From positions 6,344,259 to 6,408,258 of the forward strand of contig NC_080714.1 in the NCBI RefSeq assembly GCF_019097595.1: a stretch of DNA of 64,000 nucleotides, given 5' to 3'. The stretch's first letter is position 1. Every line of letters starts with the position of its first letter. The translations under genes were made by a program, and so were the position numbers. Below are positions 1 to 12,800 of the stretch, piece by piece. The notes under the pieces were generated by a model, which worked only from the letters and a program-made list of their open reading frames with translations, searched no databases and had not been told where the DNA came from. This DNA comes from Hemibagrus wyckioides (lineage: Eukaryota > Chordata > Actinopteri > Siluriformes > Bagridae).

Positions 1-289
1 ACTGAAGGGGGACGAATAAAGTTTTGCTAACTAAGTTTTTTAACTCTGAGTGTTAAAAGACGAACTCATGAAGTGGTCACCGGAGATGAATGAAAGTTAT
101 AAAAGCAGCAGGAGTACACAGCTCTCCATCTCAACTTTCCAGTGATCTTATTCGGCCGTAATAATGACGACAACATCTGGGATTGTGGATTTGCTCTCTG
201 TTCCTATACTTGTGGAGAGACGATGTTATTCAGTGTGGCTTCACGCTTTATTATGCTTTATTTCCCCCCTCTTTCTGCGAGGATCTTCT

Positions 290-435
290 TGACGAGAAAG
301 AAAGACGCGACGGAGCTTGCGCGTTCGTACACGTTCCACGCGGCTCCTGCGCGGCGAGCCGTGCGACGTTCGGCGACCTCGGGACCTCTCGTCGGTAGCG
401 TACATTACAAACGGATGTCGTACTCGCGCAGAACC
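290..435. other. CpG-dense patch of unknown role
   Basis: About 150 bp is rich in CpG (for example gacgcgacgg, cgcggctcctgcgcggcg and gtcgtactcgcgc), in contrast to the AT-rich flanks. Small open frames exist on both strands, but none has a recognisable domain or convincing splice sites. It may be a small CpG island, an orphan promoter or a GC-rich repeat remnant. Confidence 0.35.
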
Positions 436-1237
436 GCATATGGCTGAACACAAATGTTTCCCATTTACGTTGTTATTGCAGCGGATTCCACATGCACACT
501 AGAAGGGTAAATCCACACACACCACAAAGCAAGCGGTCTCCTGAGAAGCGAAACTCAACGCTCGTTCTGTCTACGCATGCAGCTAACCTACGCACATGTG
601 GCATGCGTGTGTGTTCTCGAAGCCAATTCACAGCCCAAGCTAAAAATCATGGAGCAAATCTGTGGCACATGGTGTTAGGAGTTTCTACACACATGCGGTT
701 GAAGGAGGAGGAGCTCTCACACCTTTAAAGACATTTATGGGTGTAGATTAAACATACAAGTCTAAGGAGGCATGGCCTGGGAAGGCATGGAATCTGTTAG
801 GCCGTGCAAAAGGGGCGTGGCCTAATTGTCATAGCTTAAAATAAAACATTTGCACGATAATAAATCGCATCGCATCATAAATCCTATAAATAGTGTCTTA
901 TTAAATGCTTTAACTGCTTCAACAGCTCTATGATCATGCGCTGTATTGAATGTTTCACAGAAATAAAAACACACACACACACACACACCTAATGCATGCA
1001 GGAGCAAAAAAAAAAAATATGAAGATCAAAGCAAGGCAGGAGGACAAAGAGTGATAAACATCGGTGCTAAAGCGCAGACGGCTTCTCTAGACGGTCTACG
1101 GAGAACCGTACCCTGCGTATTTAGAAGCTTGAAGCGCCGCCAAAAGAATCAGAGAGAGAGATTTCCATAATAGGACGCACGGAGAGGAAGCGGAATGAGA
1201 ACAAAAAAAATAAAAAGAAAGAGAAAAGAAAGAGAAG

Positions 1238-1274
<37 letters not shown>

Positions 1275-1420
1275 GTAGCGAGTGTGATCCAGGGAGATTC
1301 GGAGAGGCTTCTCTTTATTTCTGATCAACAACATATGTGGTGTAACGATCAATGCTTTGGCAGTGTTACTAATGCGAGTGTCATGCCAATAACTCGCCCT
1401 GTTCTAACTGAAAAGGACTG

Positions 1421-1451
<31 letters not shown>

Positions 1452-1848
1452 GTGAAAGTCGTGAGTCATGGGGCGCAGTAGTCTTAAATCTACACAGTAA
1501 AGATTGTGGAATGGACTCATTCATCCTGGTGTTGATTTACAGGATGATAGCAGTGTAACACAATGCCACTGTCTGTATTTGGGTTTAAACACAAAGTGGG
1601 CGTGGCCTATTTTTTTATTTTTTTAAAAAAACTTTTTCTTTCAGGATTTCCATCATTTCGTTTGGTTCTCTTTCCCAAAATGGTAAACATCCTACTGGTT
1701 TTTAATTTGTTACCATAGCAACCACAGCATCCCTGACCAGGCAGTTACTTAAGGGTGAAAGCAATGGGAACTGTACATGCATCGCTGTTGTTTAGATTCA
1801 GTGTCTTTCTCCATCTTTCTTCTCTCCTGCTTAAAAGTAAATCCCTGA

Positions 1849-2058
1849 GGAGTGGTAGATCAAATGGTTTAGGCTGTAGATAGGAGGATCAGGGTTCAAG
1901 CTGCCACTGTTGGGCCCTTGAGCAAGGCCCTTAACCCTCTATGCTCTTCATGGCACTGTATCATGGCTGACCCTGTACTCTGACCCCTACTTCCACAGTT
2001 GGGATATGCGAAGAATGCTCTAATGTATATGTGACAAATAAAGGCATTTATTCTATTG
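1849..2058 (+). repeat. tRNA-derived SINE, degenerate
   Basis: The head begins near gagtggtagatcaaatggtt and has a B-box-like agggttcaagctg. The body contains gcccttgagcaaggccctta and atcatggctgaccctg, and the tail ends gtgacaaataaaggc. The same body and tail occur in inverse orientation at 3752-3948. A tRNA-like head with Pol III box motifs and a short terminal tail indicates a SINE. Confidence 0.7.
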
Positions 2059-3751
2059 TATTTCTTTGGATAATATCTACTTATTACCTATATATTTAAA
2101 TACAGAAGGCAGAAATCTTCTAAATTCCGAGAGACAACTGTTTACTGCTTGTTTTGTGGACATTCCATGAACATTAACGGTAACAGATAAGGTATGGCAT
2201 GTTGTTCTTTGATAAATAAAAACGCTAGAATATGCAAACTGCTGTGGTGTAAGTGGAATAAAACGCTTTGGGATGTGATGCTATAGAAATACAGTCGACT
2301 TCGGGTGTCGCGTTGAGCCGTTGCTGATTTCTGCACAAGTTTATTTCCTTACAAGGTACAAGTCACAAGTACATCATCCTCTTATTCCTGATGTACTGGA
2401 AGCGATAGTGATACTCCTTATCTATATTTCTATTATAATATACTCTACAGCTCTTGGTAAAACCTGCACAAATCTAATAACAGTAAGTGACTGTAGGAGC
2501 TTTTCAGGCTCAGAGAACCCTTCATGGCCCTCCTCCTCCTCCTCCTCCACATCTCTGTATTTTTCTCTGCTCTAACACATCAGAGCCCATAATGGAGGCA
2601 CTTGATAATTTGCAGATGAGTTGATTCAGGTGGCTTCGATTAGCAAAAAAACACAAATATGTGCCGTGCCGTGTCGTACCATGCGTGGGAGCCGGAGCAC
2701 TGGGACTGTGACCCAGCGCCACTGACCTCACTCGGGTCATGCATGGAAAAGTGTGTTTGTGTGGCTTAATTTGTGGCTGTGTGCGTTTGTGTGTGTGTGT
2801 GTGTGTGTGTATTAGACATGTGCCTGCACTCATACATTTATACATAATGAGCTAAGTGTCGTTTTCCTGAAATTGCACTGAACTACAAAAGCTTGAGTAA
2901 CAATTATTTTTACTAATTGAACAATGAAGATGATTTGAATAAAGTAAGATATGAAGTAATTCCCAGTGGGAATGAGAAATTTTCAGTATAGCTGTTTTTC
3001 AACACGTGCCTGCTGTTTGATGATGAAAAATGTTGGGAGCCCCAGTAGTGTTTGTGTGGCTTAATCATTCTGTGTGTGTGTGTGTGTGGGTGGGTTTGTG
3101 TGTGTGTGTGTATTGCATGCTCTGGTCTTTCAAAGTTGTAAATCAACCCCCCTCCCTTTGCCCCTCCTGCTGTTTTAACCACTAACCCAGGTATGAGATC
3201 TGATTTGTGACCTCGGCTCAGATTTCTCCCTCCTCAACCTCTGCAGCTCCCCGGGGGGTGTGTCTGCACTTATAAAAACAAGCGCTCTCGGATCCGTTTA
3301 CCCCAAACAAACACCTCCACACGAGCGAGGGGGCCTTATATACTAACACACACACACATAATGCTGGCATAATGAGGCAGGCTGGTATAGGAAAAATATC
3401 AATGATGCTATTATTATTATTACATTTAACTACTGTAACCACCCCAAAGATGCTTATATACCAAATACAGCACTATTTTATTAATCAGAGCATGACACAT
3501 CATCCATTTTATCATTCCCATCATCCAACTAGTCATTCCCTCACTACTCTCCTTTCGCTCGCAAAATACGCTGCATGTCATTTTGTATGAAAACTGTGAA
3601 GACTTTCCCACGAAGGAACCCTGTAAAGCACTGACTTTATTGTTATGATATTATTAGGATTTTTATCTTGGAGGCTTAGAAAGTGTTATCCCATATAAAC
3701 CATCATCTATGAATCTAGAAATGCCTTTGTTTTAGATAGCTGTGAGCATGT

Positions 3752-3948
3752 TAAGTTATCTTTATTTGTCACACAGACATTACTGCACAGTGAAATTCTT
3801 TCTTCGCATAGCCCATCATTGAGGTTTGGGGTCAGAGCACAGGGTCAGCCATGATACAGCCCCCCTGGAGCAGGTTGGCAGTGCTGGGGCTTGAACCCCA
3901 ATCTTCCGGTCAACGACCCAGAGCCTTAACCACGTGAGCTACCACAGT
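3752..3948 (-). repeat. tRNA-derived SINE, fairly intact
   Basis: Read on the minus strand, it starts gtggtagctcacgtggttaa (A-box-like) with a ggggttcaagccc B box. It continues with atcatggctgaccctg and a segment ending gaaagaatttcactgtg, and finishes gtgacaaataaagataact. It shares its body with the plus-strand copy at 1849-2058. Not a functional tRNA gene: the 3' half of a tRNA is absent. Confidence 0.75.
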
Positions 3949-4169
3949 ATTTGACAGTGAAAATCTGACCTGACATAATGCATACAAGTAGCACTAACAT
4001 TCTAACAAGTGTAGTAATCAGTGCATTCTCAAGAGGACCAGCTACAAGTTTTCACTGTGTAAATTTTGTACTTGAAAAAAAGGGCTCGCTCCATTACAGG
4101 TCATAAATAAGGTGGCCTGTCTGGAGGAAAGTGTGCGCTGACTTTTACTATCTTTGTCTCTCTCTCTCC

Positions 4170-4330
4170 TGCAGTCATTAATGAGGGAGCGGCACTTAAT
4201 TAAGACGAGAAAATCTGCTTCTCATTCCGAGCAGCTGCTACTGACCCCGGATCAGGTCGTTAAGTTGGATTATTGCAGCTGCTGATTTTCCTGCCACGCT
4301 TTTCTGGCTGCAACTGATGCACTCCACCTA
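4170..4330. other. candidate conserved noncoding element
   Basis: About 160 bp of complex, repeat-free sequence with homeodomain-type sites (cattaatgag, and the palindrome ttaattaa), next to E-box-like cagctg motifs (gagcagctgctactg, attgcagctgctgatttt). No coding frame is evident. Its role as an enhancer is inferred only from complexity and motifs. Confidence 0.22.
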
Positions 4331-5396
4331 GCATCATGTGAATAAACAATCTGTAGTGATCAAAGTCATAGGAAAGTTGTGTTACTATTAATACTGTGTG
4401 CTATTGATATATTACAAAGAAAGACCATTTACATCATTTGGATTCTTGATAGGATTCGATTGATTGTCTGGAACAGAGGCCAGACTAGGTCCGGCTTAGT
4501 GAGGAGTAAGAGGCTTGACTGCTGAACTGGACTCGATTCTGGACTGGAGTTGGTTTGTATTTGGGTTGTAGCTTAGGGGCATTGGACCTGACTTAGCAAT
4601 GTCTCAGATGGTAGCTACAGGACTTTGGACTTAGATTCAGCTTGACCGCCAAAGTGACAGCCCTTTTTTTGCCTTGTAGACGTAATAAACGTGATTCTCT
4701 AGCCATGATGTGTAGAACCAAGATCCTAGAAACAAGACTTCTGAAATCATCCAGTGGTCAGTTCTACAACTTAGGTGTTCTGTTTCAATGGCTACATCTT
4801 TTCCTCCCTCCTTCGCCTGTTAACTTGTTGGCTGGACAATCACATCTAGACTGTGATAGATGGAGATATAATTATAGTCGCATTTACCAATGCAAAATAG
4901 CCACATCTCATCCTCCCTGCTGGAAGTCTCAGAGAGTTGGCACTCCACCTCTTACAGAACTTGACCTTTTTGTGAAAACCTGGTCCAGCGGCACAAAAAA
5001 GAGATAAATATTTTCCAAGCAACGAGTGCTCCATATGTGCTGAAAGCTGAACAAAGCCAGAGTCATTGTCAGTCATGGCCATAGTCTACATCTGCATTCT
5101 TACACAAGATACAAAACACTGCATATCAATATTCACTTTGTCAGCTCACACTTGTTGACTTTCCCTTTCCATCCCCCCTTTCTTAAGGCTTAAGGTCTTA
5201 AGAAATGCTTTCCTAAGGCGCCGTCCAATAATCCATTATCTCCAGTGACATCGCATTGACAAGACCTTCATGCCAGAGAGTTTGAGTCAACAAGATTGCT
5301 CTTTAGGGACAGATCTTTCCGGAATCTTTGCTATGAGTCCACTCACCACATGCGGCTATATTTTTTCCACTCACTGCTCGTGGAAATTTCTATAAT

Positions 5397-5585
5397 GTAC
5401 ATTTACAGCCTTTAGCAGATGCCCTTATCCAGATTGACTTACATTTATATAATTTATACAACTGAGCATTTGAAGGATAAAGGTTTTGCTCAAGGGTCCA
5501 GCAGGGGCAACTTGGTGGAGCTTAATCTTTCACAACTCACAACCTTCTGACCAGAAGTACAACGTCTTAACCAATGAGTTACCTA
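5397..5585 (-). repeat. tRNA-derived SINE, second subtype, degenerate
   Basis: The plus-strand end tttagcagatgcccttatcc is the tail. The internal part has a caagggtccagcaggggc segment, and the tRNA-like head lies at the right end. Copies at 26317-26496 and 27674-27812 share the same order of parts. Divergence is high, suggesting an old insertion. Confidence 0.6.
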
Positions 5586-6132
5586 TTCCCCAGTGTATTT
5601 GGTTATAGCAAATTAATAGCAAAACTATCATCTTGAATTCGAACAAATCTAAACCCCCCAGAGAGGGTTCTAAACGAACAATGGAAAGAACCAGTGAGAA
5701 ACCCATTTTGCTTAATGTGTACTAGAGGGTCACCAGACTCCACCCCCATTTTCATTCAGGTTGAACTGGACTTGGGTGGTAGCTTAGGAAGTCTGGACCT
5801 GACTTAGATGTGGGTGGTAGTTTAGGGAATTTCGGGCAGACTAGCTTACGTTAGTAGCTTACAAACTATGGACGTGACTTAGGCAGTACCTTACAGACAT
5901 GGACTCAATTTGGACATTTAAGGTAAATGAATACAACATCAAAAAACCAACCTCTTGAACAACCGTCATCAAAAATAACTCCAAGTCTAGATCTAAGCCC
6001 AATCTCAGCGTGTTGTGGCCTTGAACGTAGGGTTAAGATCCAAAATAAAGATAGAACAGATCAAAGCATGTTCACACTATAAATGAGAATCAGGATGACG
6101 ATGATGAAGAGAAATTTAACAGAGTTACTTAC

Positions 6133-6204
6133 AGTTTATCCAGTAAGTACAAGCCAGCGAAGGAGCCATTTCTCAGGACACGGATACGGTTGTTGCTTAG
6201 GTTT
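6133..6204 (-). CDS. adgra2: adgra2 coding exon 2: one 72-nt leucine-rich repeat
   Basis: Exactly 72 nt, with an acceptor (…cttccag) ending at 6205 and a GTAAGT donor starting at 6132. The first base, A, completes the TT left by exon 1 to give Leu, so the joined protein reads ...NRTISL then NLSNNRIRVLRNGSF and AGLYLLDKL. That is a canonical LRR (LxLxxNxI) with an NGS glycosylation site, matching the first extracellular LRR of ADGRA2 and ADGRA3. The 72-nt size and the same intron phase at both ends are typical of LRR-encoding exons. The exon ends in two bases (CT) of the next codon. The next exon should begin the second LRR; I did not find it between 1 and 6132, so it is probably outside the window. 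ADGRA family membership is very likely; the choice of adgra2 over adgra3 rests on exon 1. Confidence 0.88.
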
Positions 6205-9200
6205 CTGGAAGACAGAGCAAAGACACAACTTTTTCAGACTTAAAAGTTCAAATGAATGTTCACACAGAAACTGAAAATCAAATGTTGAGGCCAAATCCAA
6301 CATAAATATGGCTGTGGAATACAATTGCTCAAACAGGCATTCTCAAGCACACACCCTCACATAAAACCTAACATAAGCACCCACACACTCACACATGGGA
6401 CCAAGACACACACGTGTGCATCCAATAAAAACATAACGGTACAGTAAACACCCTCGCATATTTGTATTTCATAAATATAAATTAGTCTCTCTTCGTCAAA
6501 CACTTGCACAAAGGCTTCCTCACATAAACTTGCTACAAGCCGTGAGTGTTGTGAGGACGGGGTCTGCTCCTGTGTATCGAAGAAATGAAGGCAAAAAAAC
6601 CCCCCAAAAAAACAGAAACCAAACCAGACCGGAGACCACCAGCTATGTTAGACGCAACTCATCAGTTTCCACTAGCTTATAAAACAACAAGGAGTAAGTG
6701 GAACGGCTTTTAATGAACGGAGACGTTCAAGTGCCAGGAGATTCTTATGAGCCATTTAAAAGATGTACTGGATATCAGAGACTACACATAAACACTCATA
6801 CAGACCTTCATAATGTAACGTGGTCCAAATATTTGAAAAACAGAATGGCAGACCAAAAGAGAAAAGCACGAGCGAGAGGAAAGCGCATACGCTTGGGCTG
6901 ATGTTCACAAAAAATGTAGTACGGTAAACAAGGGAGAGGTAAGTGCAGGAAAGGAACGGCTCGACAGACAGAGAAATGGAGAGAGGGACGGTAGCCAAAC
7001 AAGTTGAATAAACTCAACGGTGGCGGCGACGACCGCATCAGCTCCAGTTAATAGAGCAAGCTGCATCCAATTAATCCTCCCAGCCAAAAGGGAGGATGGA
7101 AAAAGAAGGGGTGAAGGAAAGGGAAGGAGGGAAGGTGGGAGGGGGGCGGAGGAAGCCATAATCTTGATAATCACTGTGGATACATTTTTACATCAAAAGG
7201 AAGTCGGCGTCCACATCAAACATGTGGTGCGGCTATTCGCCATGACAATTATCCCTCTCGCCAGTGACTAATGGCCTTAACAGAGGGAGCAGGGTTATCA
7301 GGGGTGAGAGAGACAGAGAGAGAGAGAGACAGAGAGAGAGAGAGAAATATATATATACACACACAGACAGAGACTCTATCTCACTCTCTCACACACACTG
7401 GGGCTATCACATAAGTGTCTGTCACATTTGCCACACCGTAAGTGGCTTTAATAGTGTGTGTTTTTCTGTGTCTAAGGTGACAGCCTTTAATAATGCCCCA
7501 ACCACCCCCCTCCCCTCAGCCCACTGAGCCCCTTTGCCCCATGGGGACTTAATTGGCTTTAAATGCTGTTTTTGAGACAAAAGTGTGTTTTCAATCTGCA
7601 GGGTGGAATGCAGTGGCAGCATGTAAAAGCACAGGAGAGTGTGTGTGTGTGTGTGTGTTTTCCTGTCAGTGTATCTCTTGTAAAAATTTATGGGAGAAAA
7701 CCTGCTTTCTCAAGCATTATCAAGACATTACATCTCTAATGGCTTGGGCCTGGTTTTTCAAATTAGCAGCACGTGAGAGATGACGAATCACATCACACTC
7801 CCTCAGGCACGGATATGTCACCTCGGATATCGGAGAGCTTGAAAGAAAATAAAAAATAATCCAAAACCATTCATCCACTACTGAGCGTTGAGTTTGAACA
7901 CAGCGCTGTTGAATTCTCGAATCTGATTGGTCAGAACGTGTTGATTCATTTATATAACAGCAGATCTGACCAAAGTCCAAACCAAATAATTCATAATCAT
8001 ATATTCATGCGATGGATTTTATCCCTTTTCTTTTCTATAGCAATTAACATGTCACGGACAGGAAATTAACAAAGAAAACATATTGTTAATGATATACTGA
8101 TGTTTTCTGTATTTATCTAGCATTGAAGGATGGAGTCTCCAGTGACAGCGCTTTGTGAGGGACAGTAGGTTTTCCGCCATGTCCTCAAGACAGCTATGTT
8201 AGACATTCTTAGTAATAATGAGGCTGGAGAGAAAACTGGTATTTAGCTGTTATAACAAATGATAACAGGAAGCAACTTGTCTTGCTGACATTCTACATTA
8301 TAAATAATTATAATACAATTAAATATAATAAAAACAAAATAATATAATAATAAATGGTTAAAAATTATGACATGTCATTTACTAAAAAATAAAAAAAAAT
8401 ATTGTTGGCAAAATTGCTATGGTGTAAGAGGATTAAAATATTTGCTACTGTGTTTTAAATAAAACAAATTTGGAAATATAGTGCATTATTACGTAGGTCC
8501 TACAACAACATTGCTAGATTCAGTGTCGTAAACATGTATAAGGTTTGAAAAAATGTCAAAACAGACAAGCAATCTAGCCACAGAATGTGAGAAGTGACAA
8601 AAATAGTCCAGAGAAATGAAACTGCCAGCTATGTCAGCGATAAATCTTGAGTTTTCTCCCAAGCGTCATGTCATTTTCATTACTAGCTCATTTTCACACA
8701 TGAAAGCTAGCTTTGTAGTAAAACAAGAAGGTTAGCTAATTGTCGAGTTGATATGACGCTGAAGAAAACATTTATGCGCAAACTGTGAGGGGAATGCTGT
8801 GTTCAAAACAAAGAAAAGGCAACCACAGACGTCAGAACAAAACATGAACCAGAAATGTTTATTAAACTGAAAGGTAACGCAAATCACATAAAGTGAAGCT
8901 AACATAGCGAGAGAATCTTAGCTTGTGGTTCGCTAGCTCTGGTCTGAACCCGGATCCCAGACTTGTGGACTCGTAGTGAGGGAAAATTCTGCGTCTATAT
9001 GTGTAGACTTTCATACTGTAATGTTTGTGAGAGCACAGTGACAGGAGCAGTCAAATCTCATCATGATAAAGAGGTCCTAACGCAGCCGTTTAGGGTCCAA
9101 CTCAATTAATGCTGAGACCATCAAAAGCGCTTTCTGACAGCAGTCTGGCCACTAAACTAATTACAGCCTCCTGTACCACCCACACACACACGACAATTTA

Positions 9201-9531
9201 TGAGGCATCTCGTTTTTAAACAAAAAATGCTATTCTTTTGAAGCACAGATTCCCATAACAGCTGTTTAGTCCTGTGGTGAGTTAGCTGGCTAGTTAGATG
9301 GTCATCATGGGCTAACAGAAAGGAACAAACTTTTTATGGTGCCTAATCTGGGACCGATCCATACTTTTCCATACTTTTCTGTCACAAAATGGCTGACTGT
9401 CTGCAGACAAAATTAGTTCCAGTACCAAAATTTTGATAATCGGTGTCAGGAGCTGTGAAAACACCCACTGAAAGCACTGCTAATTTTGGACATGAATATG
9501 AACGGATCTGAAGAGAGATTTATTGGTAATA
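6205..9531. other. adgra2 intron 1, 3' part: mostly unique sequence
   Basis: No exon was recognised. A GA/TA/CA microsatellite lies at 7308-7402 and a GT repeat at 7640-7658. The interval 6990-7275 is complex and GC-balanced and may be regulatory. Positions 7900-9500 are AT-rich with many short gctagct-type motifs but no recognisable element. Confidence 0.5.
6990..7275. other. candidate regulatory block in adgra2 intron 1
   Basis: Complex sequence lacking SSRs except a short purine run at 7090-7155. It contains ccagttaatagagc and ccaattaatcc (homeodomain-like) and a well-mixed stretch, 7157-7275, of 50-55 percent GC with no matching copies elsewhere in the window. Inferred enhancer candidate 0.8-1.1 kb from exon 2; no direct evidence. 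Confidence 0.2.
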
Positions 9532-9868
9532 CAGTAATCCCCCTCTATATTGCGGTTCATATATCGCGGTCCCGGTTGAAAATCTAAATACAGTACGGCT
9601 GGAGGAACGAGTCTGGCCAATCGGAATGCCCCATTTATTTAATCACGGTTGTGATTGGCTGCTGGCTATGCGTGCATTTGGGGAAGGGGAAGCAGAATTT
9701 TCCAGCATCCCAGTTTTTCACGTGTCACTGTCCCGAGTGTTTGGTTTTGTTCTGTGTGCGCTGTATTTTTATGGCTTCTGGCATGGAATATACATACAGT
9801 ACTCACTATAAATGTGATATTTCTACAAATTTACCCAAAATTCATCTTGCTATAACGGGGGACTACTG
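9532..9868. mobile_element. 337-bp MITE with terminal inverted repeats and TA target site
   Basis: The left end reads cagtaatccccctctatatt, and the right end reads on the minus strand cagtagtcccccgttatag. The two terminal repeats match over about 18 bases with few mismatches and are each flanked by TA. Size, TA duplication and ends suit a non-autonomous Tc1/mariner-superfamily element, possibly pogo/Tigger-like from the cagta-tccc ends. Open frames inside overlap and show no transposase motif. Confidence 0.65.
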
Positions 9869-12800
9869 TACTAATGTTAACATTTCCTCTGAGTAGTTAC
9901 ATGGTTAGCATTTTTGCACCACGCATTCGGAGGCTAAGACTGATTAGCAACTCGAATTATTTTAAATTGTCTATGGTATTATCTTTCGGTGTGATAAGGA
10001 AACAGACAGACAGACAGAATGAAAAAGAGGCTAAGAAAGATGGCTGGCAAAGAAACAAACCGCGTAATTGAATCCAGAGACGAGAGACGTACGGATAGTG
10101 ATAAGTCTCTGGTGAGTAAGACTGTAGGTCTGTCATTTAGAAAGTGAACGTCTACACACATATGTGTGACTGCTGTGTGCACTATGAGCTCATGAGCCTC
10201 TCTGTGGCCATTGTGTCATTTATAATAACGCATATTTTTGGGAACACAAAGAGTTCACAAAGATCAGCGTTTAAGGCTGTTTCAGGACGTGCATTAGCTT
10301 TATTATCGAATACAGTTAGAGTTCCAGAGTTGTGCACTTCAGTGAAGCGCACCATTTTAGCCTCTTTCTGAGAAAAGTGGAATGACAGCAGGAAGACGCA
10401 GCAGCGTTCGTTATCGGACAGCATAAACAGCCGCACACAAACATTACAGACCCTCACACATACGCGCACAAACACACATCCGAACACACGCGGCTTCTTG
10501 AAGAATCTGTAAACAGACTAAAATAGGCGCTGCACTCGTTCAGGCCAAACAGGAAGCAGACAAAATGAGCTGTTTATACGCAGCCCAGCTGCCTGGGGTC
10601 GGAGGTCAACCTGGGAGCACTTCCTGCAGCAAAGCATGATGGACAGGAGGAGAGGAAGAACAGGTGGACGGCAGAATTGGAGGAAGAGGATTCTGAGCGG
10701 AGGAAGGGAGTGAAAGGATGCAGTGAGAGAAAAGAAAACACTACCCGCAAGGAGTTTCACAAGATAGTGGCAATGAAATGCTAAATATTTAGATTCTACA
10801 TTTGATTGTTTTTAAGCAAAAAGGCTGTTTTTTGGTTGTTCAGCATCGAATTTCTTTGTCATGTCACACTCCAAGAAAGTAGACACTCAGAGCTTTAGGA
10901 CTGTGGATTATTTTATACGTATTTCTGGTTTTATCTAGCCTACTAGAAAAATTCCACAAAATTCTTTCTCATCTTCAGAGTTGAAGCTGATATCGAACCC
11001 ATTTCTGCTCTCTGAGATGCTCCAAGTTACTAAAAAGCATCTAAAACCTGAAAGTGTTTATTTTCAACCATTAAAACTCTGTAAGGTCTTATCCAACAGA
11101 GGGAAAAACACACGTCTCACACTGAAAGCTAAGGACTCATTTTATATCAGCAACAAAATAATTAATTTGTCTGATTAAAAAGGGTTAAACAGGCCACTAA
11201 TCCGACACTGTGTTATAGGTATGAAAGGTGAATCAAATTCCACATGCTATCATGCCTCATGTCTTCGACCTGTGGGAAAGCCTGGCTCAAGAAGTGAGGT
11301 TTTGGACACATTTATCGCTTACTTTGCAGAAACCATGCAGTCAACAGACACGACAAAGACCAGTACGCAAAACAGATCCTGGCCATAACAACGACTCATC
11401 CGGTTATTCGGCTATACACGCGGAAGATTCTGGAATTATGAAAATGCTCAGTTGATAGTTTAATGATTTTTACCTCAGGCGTTATGGCTATAACAGTTTT
11501 TCCAGTGCAGTGAGACGTGAAGCTTGTGAACCATTTTGTCCGTTTTTCTCTCTCTCTCTTTTTTTTTTACTGTGGTCATCTAATAGCTGGTTGGTTTGGT
11601 GAAGAAGAAAAAAATGTTTAATGTTTTTATTTGCAAAGGTTATGAAATGACTAAGATAGTAATGAGTGAGAGAGAAACTTCCAGAACCAAGGCCATTGTG
11701 AGGGTCTGGTCTAGAAAAGAAGCTTTTATTAGTGTGTGGTTAGAGACACATGATTATTATATACATCTGAAGTAAGTCAGTGGGATACATACGATTTCTT
11801 TCAATCACACACACACACAAGATCACACCAATGCCAACCCACAGCTAAAAACAGTTCTTTCATTGCTTAAGCCGCGCTTACTTACCCGCTGCTAAAACCA
11901 GCGTATCTCTACATCAGTAAGCTTTAGTCTCTCAGTCTAGCTCTGTGTGAACTGGCAGCCCAGATGCCCATGTGTGCCTGGGTAATGATGGCACCGTGCC
12001 CTGTTCAGCTCCACCCTGCCCTACACTTCCCTCTGTCCACTGCGGTTCAGCTCAATTTGTCTCCTCTAACCACATTCCTGAAGTGGAAGCACCGAGGCCA
12101 GGATGCTCACACAGACTTCATGCCTAAGAGGTGGACAAAGGAGTGGAAACTATGGGCTGAGGGAAGGAAAAGTGGTAACCTGGAGAAGGAGAAAAACTAA
12201 AATCAGTCCCTCCAGGCTTTTTCTTTTGTGATTGTTTTGAAAATCAGTGGCTTCTTCCTTTTAAACGTCTTGAGTTTTGTGGGGGATTTTTTACAGGAAC
12301 CTGTGTGAATTGGTGTAATTGCAAGCAGTGAAGACGCATGTGTAATTACTTTCTATGATCGCTTGTAGTGGTGTTCGATGCATGTGAATCAAAGTGGGCT
12401 TTGGCTGAGTGATTATGTTACAAGACACGTCTTGGTTCAAATCTGCAAATAATTTCGACATTACATACACCAGTGTTCAGTATGATACAGACTAAGGAGT
12501 AGGATAAAATAAAACCCGATATTATTATGTGTTTCAGTGTCACTTCCACAGGCTTCACAGACCAGGCTGTAACCTGATCCTACTGTTGCCCACAGAGGCA
12601 AAACTAGAGGGCAAGTGCTTGGGCCCCTACGGTCAAACGGACCCCAAGGTAACGGATATCAAGCTGAGAATGTTGTCTGTAAACGAGCTGTTATTTGTGC
12701 CGGCACTGTTAAAGAATGACACTGATGTCCAGCTTGTAGGTTTAATAAGCTTTTAAACTTCTTACTTCTCTTTCCTGACACTCTTCTGATGCAATGGCAT

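Larger units (their letters stand above)
1..6132. other. adgra2 intron 2, part: no exon found
   Basis: Intronic DNA downstream of exon 2. It holds two SINE copies around 1849-2058 and 3752-3948, a third of another subtype at 5397-5585, CA/GT microsatellites (969-988, 2788-2811, 3071-3110) and GA-rich tracts (1150-1275, 1424-1452). A CpG-dense patch lies near 290-435 and a possible conserved noncoding block at 4170-4330. I looked for a second LRR exon (72 nt with NxI motif) on the minus strand and did not see one. Confidence 0.6.

Noticed and set aside
1749..1806. Minus-strand LNLNNS motif as a second LRR exon
   Set aside because: Only a few residues fit, the following residues do not match an LRR, and a 72-nt exon with splice sites cannot be placed.
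3752..3948. tRNA gene
   Set aside because: Only the A- and B-box region resembles a tRNA; no acceptor stem closure, and related dispersed copies exist, so it is a SINE.
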